A DNA stretch of 64,000 nt from Escallonia rubra (Eukaryota > Streptophyta > Magnoliopsida > Escalloniales > Escalloniaceae). Below, piece by piece: positions 1-10,235 of this stretch (its first letter is position 1; every line of letters starts with the position of its first letter). The notes below the pieces were generated by a model, which saw only the letters and a list, made by a program, of their open reading frames with translations, was not told where the DNA came from and made no database searches. The translations under genes and the position numbers were made by a program. The stretch spans positions 1-64,000 of the forward strand of contig JAVXUO010002210.1 of NCBI GenBank assembly GCA_033065855.1. The letters are read 5' to 3'.

Positions 1-2
1 TG

Positions 3-855
3 GAGCTGAACGGTGCCAAAGTATATACGAAGGAGATCTTCTTGCTATACCAAGTAGAGCTGTAGAAATCGGGACGGTACTGTATAAACAAGGTGGCGGA
101 GAAGTCTACGCGTGAGTACAAGGTTTATTCGCTCGTGAATGACCTCGTTCCTGAGAAGCTGCGCAGAATATATACGGTGAGCCATGACACATTGACGGAC
201 TCGGTGACATGTGTTTGCAAGAAGTTTGAGTTCCATGGCATCCTGTGTAGACACATTCTTTTTCTTTTTCACCCAGAAGAATATAAGGACAATCCCCGAT
301 AAATACGTCTTGCCACGGTGGACGAAAGGTGCTAACAGGTTGCACGGTACCATTGCTTTTCCGGAGCACCCGTATACTGACTTTGAAGAATCGGAGACGT
401 TGCTGTATAATCATCTGGTGACGAGTTTCACCCGTTTGTCCGTAAAGGCTGCTGCTTCAATGGTCGGTTATAAACATATCCTCGAGGTAGCTCAGCAGCA
501 AGAGCCCATCGTCGACCAGTTGGAAGCAGCTTCAGTCACCAATGCGATTGACACCGAGCCTACGACGGGGGTATCAGAAGATGACGAGCCAGGGGAGGAA
601 GACGACAATGATATTTGTTTGTTGGATCCAATTATATCGCAAACGAAAGGCCGCAAGAGATCTACGCGGATGAAAAGCTCTATTGAAATGGCAACTCAAC
701 CTAAAAAGCTGCGAAGGTGTGCATTGTGCAACAAAATGACCGACTACGACAAGCGGAACCATTACAAGGCACTGGGGATAAGTTCAGGGGGTTTGCAAGA
801 CGGGGAAAAAGGTGACGCCGAAGATGAGGACGAACAAGCTGCAGTGGACCTTTAA
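3..855 (+). pseudogene. C-terminal part of a FAR1/FRS-like (Mutator-type) transposase, broken
   Basis: Only the last part of the protein is in the window. Visible are the stretch before the SWIM zinc finger, the SWIM finger itself (CVCKKFEFHGILCRH, a CxC...CxH pattern near 213-254), and the IPDKYVLPRWTK block that follows it in FAR1/FHY3-type proteins. The family derives from Mutator-like transposases and binds DNA. The reading frame has a TAG near 63-65 and a one-base frame change near 265-290, in a T-rich run just after the CxH, so the copy looks inactive. The tail (about 540-855) is acidic, then contains a CALCNKM segment. The stop is at 853-855. A domesticated FRS gene is an alternative, but the breaks and surrounding repeats favour a transposon gene. 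Confidence 0.75.
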
Positions 856-999
856 TTTTTTTGTACAACGTTATGACATTTGTAATAATTTTTGGAGGGA
901 TAATTTTTTCACCGAATACTGGAATTTTTTAAAAATGGACATATGAGAGGCCATCGAATTAAATCTATAGTCTTTATTTCTTTTTTTTTGTAAGCCCCG

Positions 1000-1377
1000 T
1001 CCGCTATACAATATAGCGGACGTCGTAGCAGTAAAACTTTTGTTCTGCTTTTCCGTTCTGCTTTTCCGTCCGCTATACAATATAGCGGACGTCATGAGCA
1101 GGAAAAGTTTTGGTCTGCTTTTCCGTCCGCTATACAATATAGCGGACTCCATGAGCAGGAAAAGGTTTGGTCTGCTTTTCCGTCCGCTATACAATATAGC
1201 GGACTCCATGAGCAGTAAAAGTTTTGGTCTGCTTTTTACATCCGCTATACAATATAGCGGACTTCATCGCAGTAAAACTTTTGGTCTTCTTTTACGTCCG
1301 CTATACAATATAGCGGACGTCATCGAAGAAAAACTTTTGGTGTTCTTTTATGTCCGCTATACAATGTGGCGGATAAC
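1000..1377. repeat. Palindrome array 1 (about seven units, ~57 bp period)
   Basis: A 23-bp palindrome, GTCCGCTATA-caa-TATAGCGGAC, recurs about seven times with ~57-bp spacing. The spacers are also alike (ATGAGCAGGAAAAG...GGTCTGCTTTTC). The last unit, near 1351, is degenerate. The array lies between the transposase stop (855) and the B3 start (1553), so it could serve either gene's regulation. Confidence 0.9.
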
Positions 1378-1385
1378 TCTATCCT

Positions 1386-1400
1386 AATATATATATTAAT
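1386..1400 (+). promoter_or_regulatory. Probable TATA box of the B3 gene
   Basis: The AT run CTAATATATATATTAAT lies about 155 bases upstream of the B3 ATG and directly after palindrome array 1. It is the only good TATA-like site between the array and the gene. The assignment rests on position and composition only. Confidence 0.4.
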
Positions 1401-1552
1401 CATATCGGGCAATCAGCTGTTATCAGTCCTATCTGAGGGCACTCTCTCTGTCTCGAACATCTAGCCCAGGCCGCTACTCCATCTCCGGCACCTACATCTC
1501 CGGTGGCCCAGAACTCCGGCGTTAAACCGTTCTCCCCTCAACGTCGACCTCA

Positions 1553-2021
1553 ATGGCTTCTGGATCGAAGACCACCAACGATTTTATTGGCAACTTGCAC
1601 CTGGCAGGCAAACACTTTTTCAAAGTCATGATGCCGGGGTTTGAGAATGAACTTGTAGGCGATCCCTCTTTCTCTGTATTTTCGTGTGTTAAATGTTTGA
1701 TATTTTGGTTAAAAACTAACCTATTTTTTGTATTGTGTTTGTTAGGACATACCGGAAGCCTTGACCAATCAATTTACAACAATTCATGATAGTGCAAGAT
1801 TATATAGCCGCAAGGGGGCATGGCAGGTTGAAATTAAGCTGAAGCCCGGCCGACCTCAAAAAAAGCAATTCGCAGAGGGTTGGAACGTCTTCGTGCGCCA
1901 GCATGGCCTCGAACTCGGGGACTTTGTAGTGTTTGAACACCTTGGGTGGTGGGATTTTCAAGTTGTAATCTTTGATCGGAGCACTTGTGAAAAAATTTAT
2001 TTCCCCCAATGTGAACCCTAA
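1553..2021 (+). CDS. Single-domain B3 DNA-binding protein (REM-like), two exons, 125 aa
   Basis: Exon 1 is 1553-1654 and exon 2 is 1746-2021; the 91-bp intron has GT...TTAG borders and joins phase 0 codons. The joined product matches the B3 fold of plant transcription factors: FFKVMMPGFENEL at the start, IPEALTNQF across the junction, a central W-x-V-E-I-K strand, then FAEGWNVFVRQHGLELGDF, FEHLGWWDFQVVIFD and CEK at the end. B3 domains bind short DNA motifs in the nucleus. The protein is essentially one B3 domain, shorter than typical REM proteins. The frame is intact. It is framed by GTCCGC palindromes on both sides, which suggests that it belongs to the transposon and may recognise those sites; that role is inference. 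Confidence 0.8.
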
Positions 2022-2077
2022 TTTATTATTAATAAAATAATTTATGTTCTTGTTGATTGTGTTTCAAAATTTTTCCT

Positions 2078-2340
2078 CGCTTAATTGTGTCGTTTGAGAT
2101 TCCCTCGATATATTGAGATCGTTGATTGTGAATCGTACGTTAATTGTGTCGTTTGAGATTCCGTCGGTATATTGAGATTGTTGATTGTGAATCGTACGTT
2201 CTTTATTGTTTCTCGATATTGAGATTGTTGATTCTGACGCCAAAACAAGTCTTCGGGGCGCCAATTTATTAAAACAGCTTTATGCTACAATGCGACTAAA
2301 ACAAGCCTTTGGGCGCCAATTTATTAAAACTGCAGTACGC
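2078..2340. repeat. Two short tandem repeats downstream of the B3 gene
   Basis: A ~61-bp unit containing TTGTGTCGTTTGAGATTCC and ATATTGAGATCGTTGATTG repeats about 2.5 times (2078-2235). It is followed by a ~57-bp unit containing GGGCGCCAATTTATTAAAAC that occurs twice (2240-2340). No coding function is seen. Confidence 0.8.
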
Positions 2341-2360
2341 TACAACGTCTACCTCTACTA

Positions 2361-2725
2361 CATAGCGGACATAAGGCCTCCGCTTAGGCCGGGGTTCGGG
2401 AAGGTCGGAACTAAGTGTCTGGTTCGTGCCAACCATTTTCTGGTCCAAGTTGCAGACAATTATTTGCTGCACCACTATGACGTAAGCTTGGTCATGTATT
2501 CTGCGGGGAAGTCCACTATACTATATAGCGGACATAGATAGGAGAAAAAAAAACGAGAGAATTGGAGACTTTCCCTCTGCGGGGCTGTCCGCTATACTAT
2601 ATAGCGGACCTAGGAGAGAAAATGGTTGTCTGCAACTTGGACCAGAAAATGGTTGGCACGGACCAGACACTTAGTTCCGACCTTCCCGAACCCCGGCCTA
2701 AGCGGAGGCTTTATGTCCGCTATAG
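2361..2725. repeat. ~98-bp inverted repeat (foldback) with GTCCGC palindromes in its loop
   Basis: The arm at about 2361-2460 is nearly identical to the reverse complement of about 2627-2725; both contain AGGCCGGGGTTCGGGAAGG or its complement. The ~165-bp loop holds two further palindromes of the GTCCGCTATA type (near 2513 and 2588), and each arm ends in a half-palindrome. A transcript of this stretch would fold into a long hairpin. The minus-strand 71-aa gene ends 11 bases beyond the right arm. Confidence 0.85.
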
Positions 2726-2735
2726 AACTCGATCT

Positions 2736-2951
2736 TCAGTCATCTTCATCTGAAACTGGAGCATCGGAAACATTTCCTTCTTCAAAGCTCATGTTCCAGT
2801 ATACTTGTGCTTCATTGTTGTTGCCATCTTCATGTGCATCACGTGCCATACGACGTAAGTTATGCCTACTTTGACGAACTCTCATTCTATTATTTTCCTC
2901 ACGTATTCGATGCAGTGCCCTTTCAAGCTCCATGTGCGTAATTCGAGGCAT
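2736..2951 (-). CDS. Small 71-aa protein, twin of the product at 3793-4008
   Basis: An ATG-to-stop frame of 71 codons. I do not recognise the family. It is supported as a gene because a second frame of exactly the same length (3793-4008, opposite strand) aligns from Met to stop: both carry an R-I-R-x-E-N-N-R-M block at residues 15-23, spaced arginines at 26 and 29, and an acidic S-D-x-x-V-S-D-E tail. The first half is basic and may form a helix; the end is acidic. There is no signal peptide or membrane segment. Both copies sit inside element A, so an accessory role for the element is likely, but the function is unknown. Confidence 0.55.
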   Translation of the reverse strand: MPRITHMELERALHRIREENNRMRVRQSRHNLRRMARDAHEDGNNNEAQVYWNMSFEEGNVSDAPVSDEDD

Positions 2952-3316
2952 GTTGATTCCTTTTGTCGAGGTATGGGTATATTCATGCTCCGTGAATCAG
3001 CTACTAGGACCTCATGTTCATTCATCCGATAAGACCATTATGCACGTAATGTATTCGCATAGCTTGATGAGTAACGCAAACTTGGACGCAAAGAATAGTA
3101 AAATTCATCTTCGCCCGCCCAGTAACGACCCATTGCTTCAAAAATATCTCGTGGAGTATATGACATTTCAAGAGTTGTTATGAAATTGGGAGTATATCAC
3201 TCTATGCCCTTTGCAATGAGCAATGCATGTACTTATATATACTTTGAAAGGGGACCAATTTATGAAAGAGCTACAGGTTCAACTTTATGAGATGTGACCC
3301 AACGTTGGCAATAGAC

Positions 3317-3470
3317 TAGAGACTTGTCTTGTCACCAAAGAGAATTGTCTTGTCACCAAAGAGAATTGTCTTGTCACCAAAGACTTGTCAACTTTATGAC
3401 ACGGGCATGCTATTGTCTCCAACTATTGTCATCTTCAATGTCCAGAGACTTGTCTTGTCACCAGAGATGG
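3317..3470. repeat. ~20-bp minisatellite (CTTGTCACCAAAGAGAATTGT units)
   Basis: About three direct copies of GAATTGTCTTGTCACCAAAG-like units run from 3320 to 3390, with a related unit near 3447-3465. The overlapping frames are products of the repeat and are not credible genes. Confidence 0.85.
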
Positions 3471-3792
3471 ACAGACTATTGTGTAGCTATCACACCAATA
3501 TATTGTGTATGTGTGTGTGGGCTTATTTATATATGTTAGCCATGCTCAAGGCTTTAGAACCAAAACAAAGTTAAATGGCAGGAGTTCCTGGGAGTTCTAG
3601 TCTGCGGGACGTGAGACTGTGTGGTTGTTGTGTGAAAGGAACGACGACTACAAAGATGTGAAGTACACGAATCCCAGAGAGTATTATTGCGGTTTACGGA
3701 GAGAATGGGCATATCGAGTTAAGGAATCAGAAGCGCTACACCAAGATCTCACCACGCTGAGAGCACCTGTGCCGCAACGTCGTTCACTTACT

Positions 3793-4008
3793 ATGTCACG
3801 GCGTAATGTTAAGCAGTGTAAGAAAGTTGTGCGCCAAATTCGTATGGAGAATAACCGGATGTTGCTGCGTAGAAAACGATTTTATATGCTTCAACTTGCG
3901 GAAGAAATGGCCGAGGTTAGTGGGAGGCAGTTCAAATCAAACGGGAGAAACAATATTTTAACCAATGATCAGTACTTATCTGATGGGTATATGTCAAATG
4001 AAGAGTGA
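3793..4008 (+). CDS. Small 71-aa protein, twin of the product at 2736-2951
   Basis: The frame is open upstream to about 3619, but the ATG at 3793 is the first in that stretch, and it aligns with the ATG of the minus-strand twin. From there the product is 71 aa, the same length as its twin, sharing the I-R-x-E-N-N-R-M block at residues 16-23, nearby arginines, and an acidic S-D-x-x-M-S-N-E-E end. The two genes are divergently oriented about 840 bases apart. Apart from the shared motifs the sequences have drifted, and the shared parts look like retained protein sequence. The family is not recognised. A spliced upstream exon cannot be ruled out. Confidence 0.55.
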   Translation: MSRRNVKQCKKVVRQIRMENNRMLLRRKRFYMLQLAEEMAEVSGRQFKSNGRNNILTNDQYLSDGYMSNEE

Positions 4009-4154
4009 TATATATATCTCTTCCTACTGCATGTTAGGATTTCATTCCAACCGGCACTTATCCACATGTCATTCTAATTAGCGAATCCCGTCTTTTAAAG
4101 CATGTAAAATGTTGGGAATTTATGTTTTTAACTACATCCGTCATACTATAATGG

Positions 4155-4548
4155 GGTAACTAGCATGCCTAAGGTGCAATGAGCAAAAAAAAAGTGACAT
4201 AAAAAATTACAACATTTTTCGCAAGCTATGAATTTGGCGCTAAAGTGTGCGCGAATAGGCCCTTCATAGGAAAACCAAAAAAATAATTTGTCTCGTTTTT
4301 CGCCGAAATTCATAGAAATGGGCTATATAGCGTGCCAAAGGTGCAATGAGCAAACAAAAAGTGACCAAAAAAATTACAACGTTTTTCGCAAGCTATGAAT
4401 TTGGCACTAAAGTGTGCGCGAATAGGCCCTTCATAGGAAAACTAAAAAAATAATTTGTCTCGTTTTTTCCCGAAATTCATAAAAATTGGCTATATAGCGT
4501 GCCTAATGTGCAATGAGCAAAAAAAAAGTGACCAAAAAAATTACATAT
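4155..4548. repeat. ~168-bp tandem repeat, about 2.3 copies
   Basis: Units start near 4163, 4331 and 4498, each with GCAATGAGCAAA..AAAGTGAC, CGCAAGCTATGAATTTGG and GCGCGAATAGGCCCTTCAT. The repeat runs straight into palindrome array 2. No coding potential is seen. Confidence 0.9.
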
Positions 4549-4549
4549 C

Positions 4550-5100
4550 TACATCCGCTATATAGTATAGCGGACAGCCAAGCAGAAGGTAGCCTCCCCA
4601 ACACTTAGTTTTTTTTTCGGCCCTATCCACGTCCGCTATACTATATCGCGGACAGCCAAGCAGAAGGTAGCCTCCCCAACACTCAGTTTTTTTTTCGGCC
4701 CTATCCACGTCCGCTATACTATATCGCGGACAGCCAAGCAGAAGGTAGCCTCCCCAACACTTAATTTTTTTTTCGGCCCTATCCACGTCCGCTATACTAT
4801 ATCGCGGACAGCCAAGCAGAAGGTAGCCTCCCCAACACTTAGTTTTTTTTTTCGGCCCTATCCACGTCCGCTATACTATATCGCGAACAGCCAAGCAGGA
4901 GGTAGCCAACACAACACTTAGTTTTTTTTTTCGGCCCTATCCCCGTCCGCTATACTATGTCGCGGACAGCCAAGCAGAAGGTAGTCAAAGAGCGTTACTT
5001 AGTTTTTTTTTCGGCCCTATCCCCGTCCGCTGTACTATATCGCAGACAACCAAGCAGAAGGTAGCCTCCCCAACACTTAGTTTTTTTAGCGGACAGTCCA
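4550..5100. repeat. Palindrome array 2 (seven units plus a remnant, ~78 bp period)
   Basis: The palindrome GTCCGCTATA-c-TATATCGCGGAC recurs every ~78 bp with a conserved spacer (AGCCAAGCAGAAGGTAGCCT, CCCCAACACTTAG, poly-T, CGGCCCTATCC). The first unit keeps TATAGCGGAC on one side; the later units have CGCGGAC. The last unit is cut to half a palindrome near 5090. The array lies about 100 bases beyond the 3' end of the PMD-C48 gene of element A. Confidence 0.9.
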
Positions 5101-5189
5101 ACAGAAACAGTCTCACTTGGTTATAACAGTCTCAAGAAGTTTAAGGACAATTAATAAAGTGAATATAATGTTATTACACGCAAACATTG

Positions 5190-8100
5190 TCAATTACACG
5201 GATTTACAATATATCTAATAGGTCTAGGCCGGCCATTGATAATTTGCCAAGCCATCCTATACCTAAAGCAGTCTATGCAGTCTTGGGTCCAGACGGTCTT
5301 CTTGAGGCTCTCCGACCGACAGATGTAATCCATGTACATGCAGAGGAGACGCCGCAATCCGAGGAATTAAGTTGCTTGGGCCTAGTCCTCTTCAATCGGA
5401 GAACAACCTCCCTATCGCCCGCTGCCCTCCCTCGGGTCTCTCGAGAACGCTCTCTATTGACCATGGCAGCAAATAGATTCTGCGAGTAACAGGATAAGCA
5501 TTAAAATTAAACATAGCAAACATAATACGATTAATCAGTTCTACATTATACAAGTTACAATAAGAAGTAAACAGGCTCTTACCATTGGATTCAACATCCC
5601 TAAGCCAACGTACATTTCAATCACACCAATCGCGTCCGTATCATCGTAGAGACTGTCGAGGACTGATACGGTATTCGTTACCGGTTCATAGCAAATCAAG
5701 AACCAGTGGGCATTAATTATGGCTGGGAGTAGAAACACATCCGCCACACTTGCGCGCTCTGGACTCGGCCGACCAAGATATGCGAGTAGGTTAGCGGACG
5801 GTCTCCACTTGTTCTCGGCCTTCGCCTTTTTCGCCTGCTTCCTCGCCTTGTCCCACTCGTTAAACTCTTGTACTAGCATATTGTGAAAGTAAGCATCGAG
5901 GATAAAAATGCGCGGACCGTAGTTAGGCTGCTCCCGACTCCTTTGCCGCAGAATTTGCACGTAGTGCGAGATGACGAAGTTGTCTAACCACATCCCCGGC
6001 GCCAGCGTGGACAGTTCTTTCCACGTGACACTGTAATCCAAGCCCTGCGGGTTAGCCACGTCATACGACGCTCCGTCTGGGGGCGCCCCACTAAAATAAC
6101 GGTGATGGATTAGGTGGTGTTTATGCGGCTTCAGGGGCCTGGCTGGATGCCCTTTCGGATATTGCCCTCGGGGGTCGACCGGTTGCTCTTGCCCTCCGCC
6201 GGGGGGCAAGAGCAACGGAAGAAATTGGCCTCCAACCAACGGATCGGCTGGCTGATAATCCCCTTGGGGGGCCCGGCCGGCTGATAATCGCCTTCGGGAG
6301 CCCCTGCCGGCTGATATTGCTCGCCGGTCATTTCTTCCGCCGGCTCATATTGCCCTTCGGGGCCGCCAAGTGGTCCCGCCCACGGGACAATGAGCAGTGC
6401 CTCGTTGAAACCGTAAGGCCATGCTTGCGTGACTTGACTCTGAGATAGGGGTTGGGGTTCCGGGAACAAATCGAAGGTCGGGCCGCTGTAATCGGCCCAC
6501 GACGCTTGAGCATGTCCCATCCCCGGTACAGAGGGACCACCAACTCCCTGGCTCACCCCTGAAGCTTGCCCGGAGGGATCAACGTTATACGGGCTGGCGC
6601 CCGTATAACCCATTCCCGGGCTGTCGGCCGAAGACTGTCCCGATGCTTGCCGCACAAAATTCCCGCAGCCTATAGCCAGTGCAGCAGCCTATTGGCGAAG
6701 ATCCTCGCCCATTGCGCTCATCAGATCCTTCCGCTCACTCAACTTCTGGAAGAATGCAAGCGAGGCATTAACCTACATCCAAAGAGATAACAAATAAGTA
6801 ACTTTAATCAGTTCTAATATATTGAAGACAAGTTGGGCAACTTACGAGATTGTATGCCATCTGCTCGTCGATCTGACCCCTAGGCGCATACCTCGCCCCG
6901 CGTTCAAAGTTGACTGGGGCTACTCTCCTCCGCGTGATGCGGGAGTACCACTCATCGTACTCCGCGATGCTGATAACGGGGTCCGGCTCCGAGACGATGG
7001 CCGCCAGTGTGTCCTGCCAAGAAGTCCAGAGCTCTAGTTCGGCCGCGCACAATTCGTGCGCATTGGCCTTGCCAAACCGCCCGGCATCCGGTGGGTCCCT
7101 ATTAACCCTCATATCTGGGGCACCGGCGGGCAAACCCTGCTCCAACTCGAAATGGCGCATTGCTCGGTCTGGCAGCTGCCACTCTGCGATCTCGAAGTGG
7201 ATGAGGGGTGTGCGCTGCAACCCGGAGAGCGTGAAGATGAACGACTCTTCTACCCGTCGCGCCAAACGTATGTACGGTGCCCAACGCAATTGGCCCGGAG
7301 ATAGGCGGTCGAACTCCCCTTGATAGAACGTGATGTTGTGATGGGGATCGACTCTCCTGCGGTAGTGGCTATTCTTCCGGCTGTACTCCCAAGCACGCAA
7401 TCGATGCCACACTCTATCAGTTCCATCCCTACGCGTCGGTGAACCGGGAGCAAGGTGTTCATAAGACCACACCTGAGAACATGGACAAATTATATTTATA
7501 TCGTCGATTCAACAAAAGCGAAAACAAAAAAAAAATAACGAAGACAGGATTTATATGATATACCTGCAATAGCGAGAGACATGCACATATGGCTTTGGAG
7601 TCGGGCCTCGTTGCCTTGTGCAATGCTCGGTACAGATACGAAAGAACCGTTGCACCCCATGCATAATCTCCAACCTCAGCCAGGTTACTCAACAACGGTA
7701 AATATTTCACGCTGGCCGTGTTTATCGACGTCGTTGGGAATAGAATTGCCCCCATCACCCACCAGAGGAAGGCTTTTGTGTAAAGCACAAGCTCATGGCC
7801 CGTATAATTTTCCGGCAATACCCCGTACGTATCTACCAACCACTTCAACTTTATACCACCACTGCCAAATCCATCCTGGGGTATCGAAGTGAGGAAATCC
7901 CTAGCGGTTCTCGTCTTCGTTGCTTCTGACGGAGGAGCAATTACCGGCAGCCCCGTCACCGGCAACCCTAAGATGAACCCTACATCTTCTAGGGTAATTG
8001 TCAGCTCTCCGAGCGGGAAGTGAAACGTATTCGTTTCACTTCTCCACCTCTCAACAAGGGCACCTATCAAGGCCCAGTCAAGCTGTTGAAATATCTGCCC

Positions 8101-8383
8101 ATGCGTGAAAATCCCAAACCCAATTCCACGCAGTATCCTCTTCTGGGCGGTGTTCAGTTTCCACGATACTATATCGCGAGATACTTCTACGGTGTTGACA
8201 AGTTCTCTTTCCTACGAATTAATAAATACAATTTGAGCATAACAAATGGTATATACAACATTCGTAAGCGATAGAAAGTCGATAAGTAATGTATCTTACA
8301 CCACCATCCCATATAAGCGTACTGATATGGTTGGCTTGGTCGTATAACACGGATGGGTCTTCACGTCCAGGGTTAAATTCCAT
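5190..8383 (-). pseudogene. Plant-mobile-domain / C48 (Ulp1-like) peptidase gene, copy A, decayed
   Basis: Five-exon structure as in copy B (11459-14689). Exon 1 starts at 8383 with MEFNPGREDPS. The plant mobile domain (PMD) spans about 8217-6850 (FHFPLGELTITLEDVGFILG is typical). The peptidase domain lies at about 6100-5270, with the His in INAHWFLICY, the Asp in VLDSLYDD and the Cys in SSDCGV. Three breaks are visible against copy B: a TAG in the glutamine-rich part near 6691, a frame change near 6200, and a one-base deletion directly after the catalytic Cys (near 5345). Domain fusions of this type are known from plant Mutator-like elements. This copy should not make a working protease. Confidence 0.85.
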
Positions 8384-8384
8384 T

Positions 8385-8834
8385 TTTTGCAACTGAAATT
8401 ATGGAAAAACCTTTTCAGTTTGAATTTTACGTTTTGGATTTTGATAATAAAATGCGAAAATACGACGCTAGCACATGCATAATACATATAACGCAAGCAC
8501 ATGAATGATACGTACAATGTTAGCATATGTACTCATATGTGTAAATATATATACATATACGGAATCGGATTTTGCAAACGCTTGCACAAGAACAAAAACA
8601 TATATATATAAAACGCAATATTCATCAGAACTGAATATTACAGACAAAAAAAAGTGTAAATTTTGTGAACTTACGTGATCGATTTAGGGTATTAAAGGTG
8701 TTCAAGATAACCGGAATTGCGCCGATATGCTTGCCAACGCCGCTGGGAAAGAGTGGATATTGCGTAGAAAGTGTAGATTTCGTGAGTAGAAAGAGTGGAG
8801 AAGAGTGTCGTAGTTACTGCCGTTTGCAAGTATA
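8385..8834. other. 5' flank of PMD-C48 copy A, no gene seen
   Basis: AT-rich sequence between the start of copy A and palindrome array 3. It resembles the equivalent stretch before copy B (GCGCCGATATGCTTGCCAACG here, a similar string there). It probably holds the promoter, but I see no clear element. Confidence 0.5.
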
Positions 8835-9152
8835 TTGAATGTCCGCAATACAGTACCGCAGATGGCTATTACGTCCGCGATACACTATCGCGGATGTCTA
8901 TAACGTCTGCTAAACTGTATAGTGGACACTGTTGACGTGACAGATAAGGACAAGATAACCGTCATTGCCGAAAAAACTGACGGGACAGGCCCTGACAGGT
9001 GTCAGCCTAGGGGACGTCCGCTACACAGTATCGCGGACGACTTTTTGCTGTCTCCCATCAGGACTTTAATGCCCTCCGCGGTACTGTGTAGCGGACAGGC
9101 GCGGAGGGGCAATTTGGTAAAAAAACCCGTCCGCCATACAGTATGGCGGACG
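8835..9152. repeat. Palindrome array 3 (about six diverged units)
   Basis: Six GTCCGC-type palindromes with varied centres (for example GTCCGCGATA..TATCGCGGAT, GTCCGCTACA..ATCGCGGAC and GTCCGCCATA..TATGGCGGAC). The changes in one arm are often matched in the other, so pairing is kept while the sequence drifts. Spacers are not conserved here. Confidence 0.85.
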
Positions 9153-9265
9153 ACTGACAGCTTTTGAAAAAGGCGCGATCTGGACCGTCCATCTTTCGGG
9201 ATGGACGGTCAGATCGCGTTTGCAACTTCTCTTATTTTGCCCACGCTCTCAACGGATCAGCTCCC
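9153..9265. repeat. Right TIR of element A with internal hairpin
   Basis: Contains the stem GATCTGGACCGTCCATC..GATGGACGGTCAGATC around 9178-9217, then GCAAAATAAGAG-like sequence (minus strand) and the terminus GATCAGCTCCC at 9255-9265. The order of blocks is the same as in the TIRs of element B. Microsatellite starts directly after the last C. Confidence 0.85.
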
Positions 9266-9514
9266 TACATATATATATATATACATAAATATATATGTAT
9301 ACATACACATACATATGTATACATATGTATACATACATATGTTTACATATACATACATATGTATACATATATCTACATATATGTATACATATATATATAT
9401 ATACATATATATATATATTGAGATATATATCTGTAGACGTGGATATATACATATGCATATGTATATAGCTATGTATAGACACCCGCATGTATATACATAT
9501 CTATATACATATGC

Positions 9515-9554
<40 letters not shown>

Positions 9555-9750
9555 GCGTGTATATATACATATGCATATGCGTGTATATATACGTGTATAT
9601 ACATATGCACATGTATATAGATATGTATATACACACACATGTATATACATATCTATATACATATGCATATGTATATATAGATATGTATATACATATATAC
9701 ATATGTATATAGATATGTATATACATGTGCATATGTATATATACACGTAT

Positions 9751-9795
<45 letters not shown>

Positions 9796-9969
9796 GATAT
9801 GTATATACATGTGTGTGTATATACATATCTATATACATATGCATATGTATATATACACGTATACAAATATATATATATATATATATACAAATATATGTAT
9901 ATACATATGTATATACATATATGTATATGTATACATATACATCTACATATGTGTGTGTGTGTGTGTGTT

Positions 9970-10000
<31 letters not shown>

Positions 10001-10156
10001 GTATATATACATATATACATATATATATATACATATATATATATATATGTATATATATATATGTATATATGTATATATATACATATGCATATACATATGT
10101 ATATATGTATATACATATGCATATACATATATGTATATACATATATTTGTATATAC

Positions 10157-10187
<31 letters not shown>

Positions 10188-10235
10188 CATATGTATATAC
10201 ATATATGTATATGTATACATATACATCTACATATT

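Larger units (their letters stand above)
1..9265. mobile_element. Element A: Mutator-like element of the GGAGCTGATC-TIR family, left end outside the window
   Basis: The right end is defined by similarity to both ends of element B: reading inward from 9265 the minus strand starts GGGAGCTGATCC, followed by an inverted-repeat hairpin and a GTCCGC palindrome. The left end would lie before the FAR1-like transposase and is not in the window. In order the body holds the transposase end (+), palindrome array 1, a B3 gene (+), a foldback, two related 71-aa genes (- and +), palindrome array 2, a PMD-C48 gene (-) and palindrome array 3. Treating these as one element is an inference from the shared palindromes between all the genes. 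Host genes trapped between two elements remain possible. Confidence 0.6.

Noticed and set aside
2..9. GGAGCTGA at the window start as the left TIR of element A
   Set aside because: It lies in the coding frame of the transposase, and the following bases do not match the TIR.
1000..1377. CRISPR-like look of the regularly spaced palindromes
   Set aside because: Spacers are themselves repeats, the sequence is plant, and no cas genes are present.
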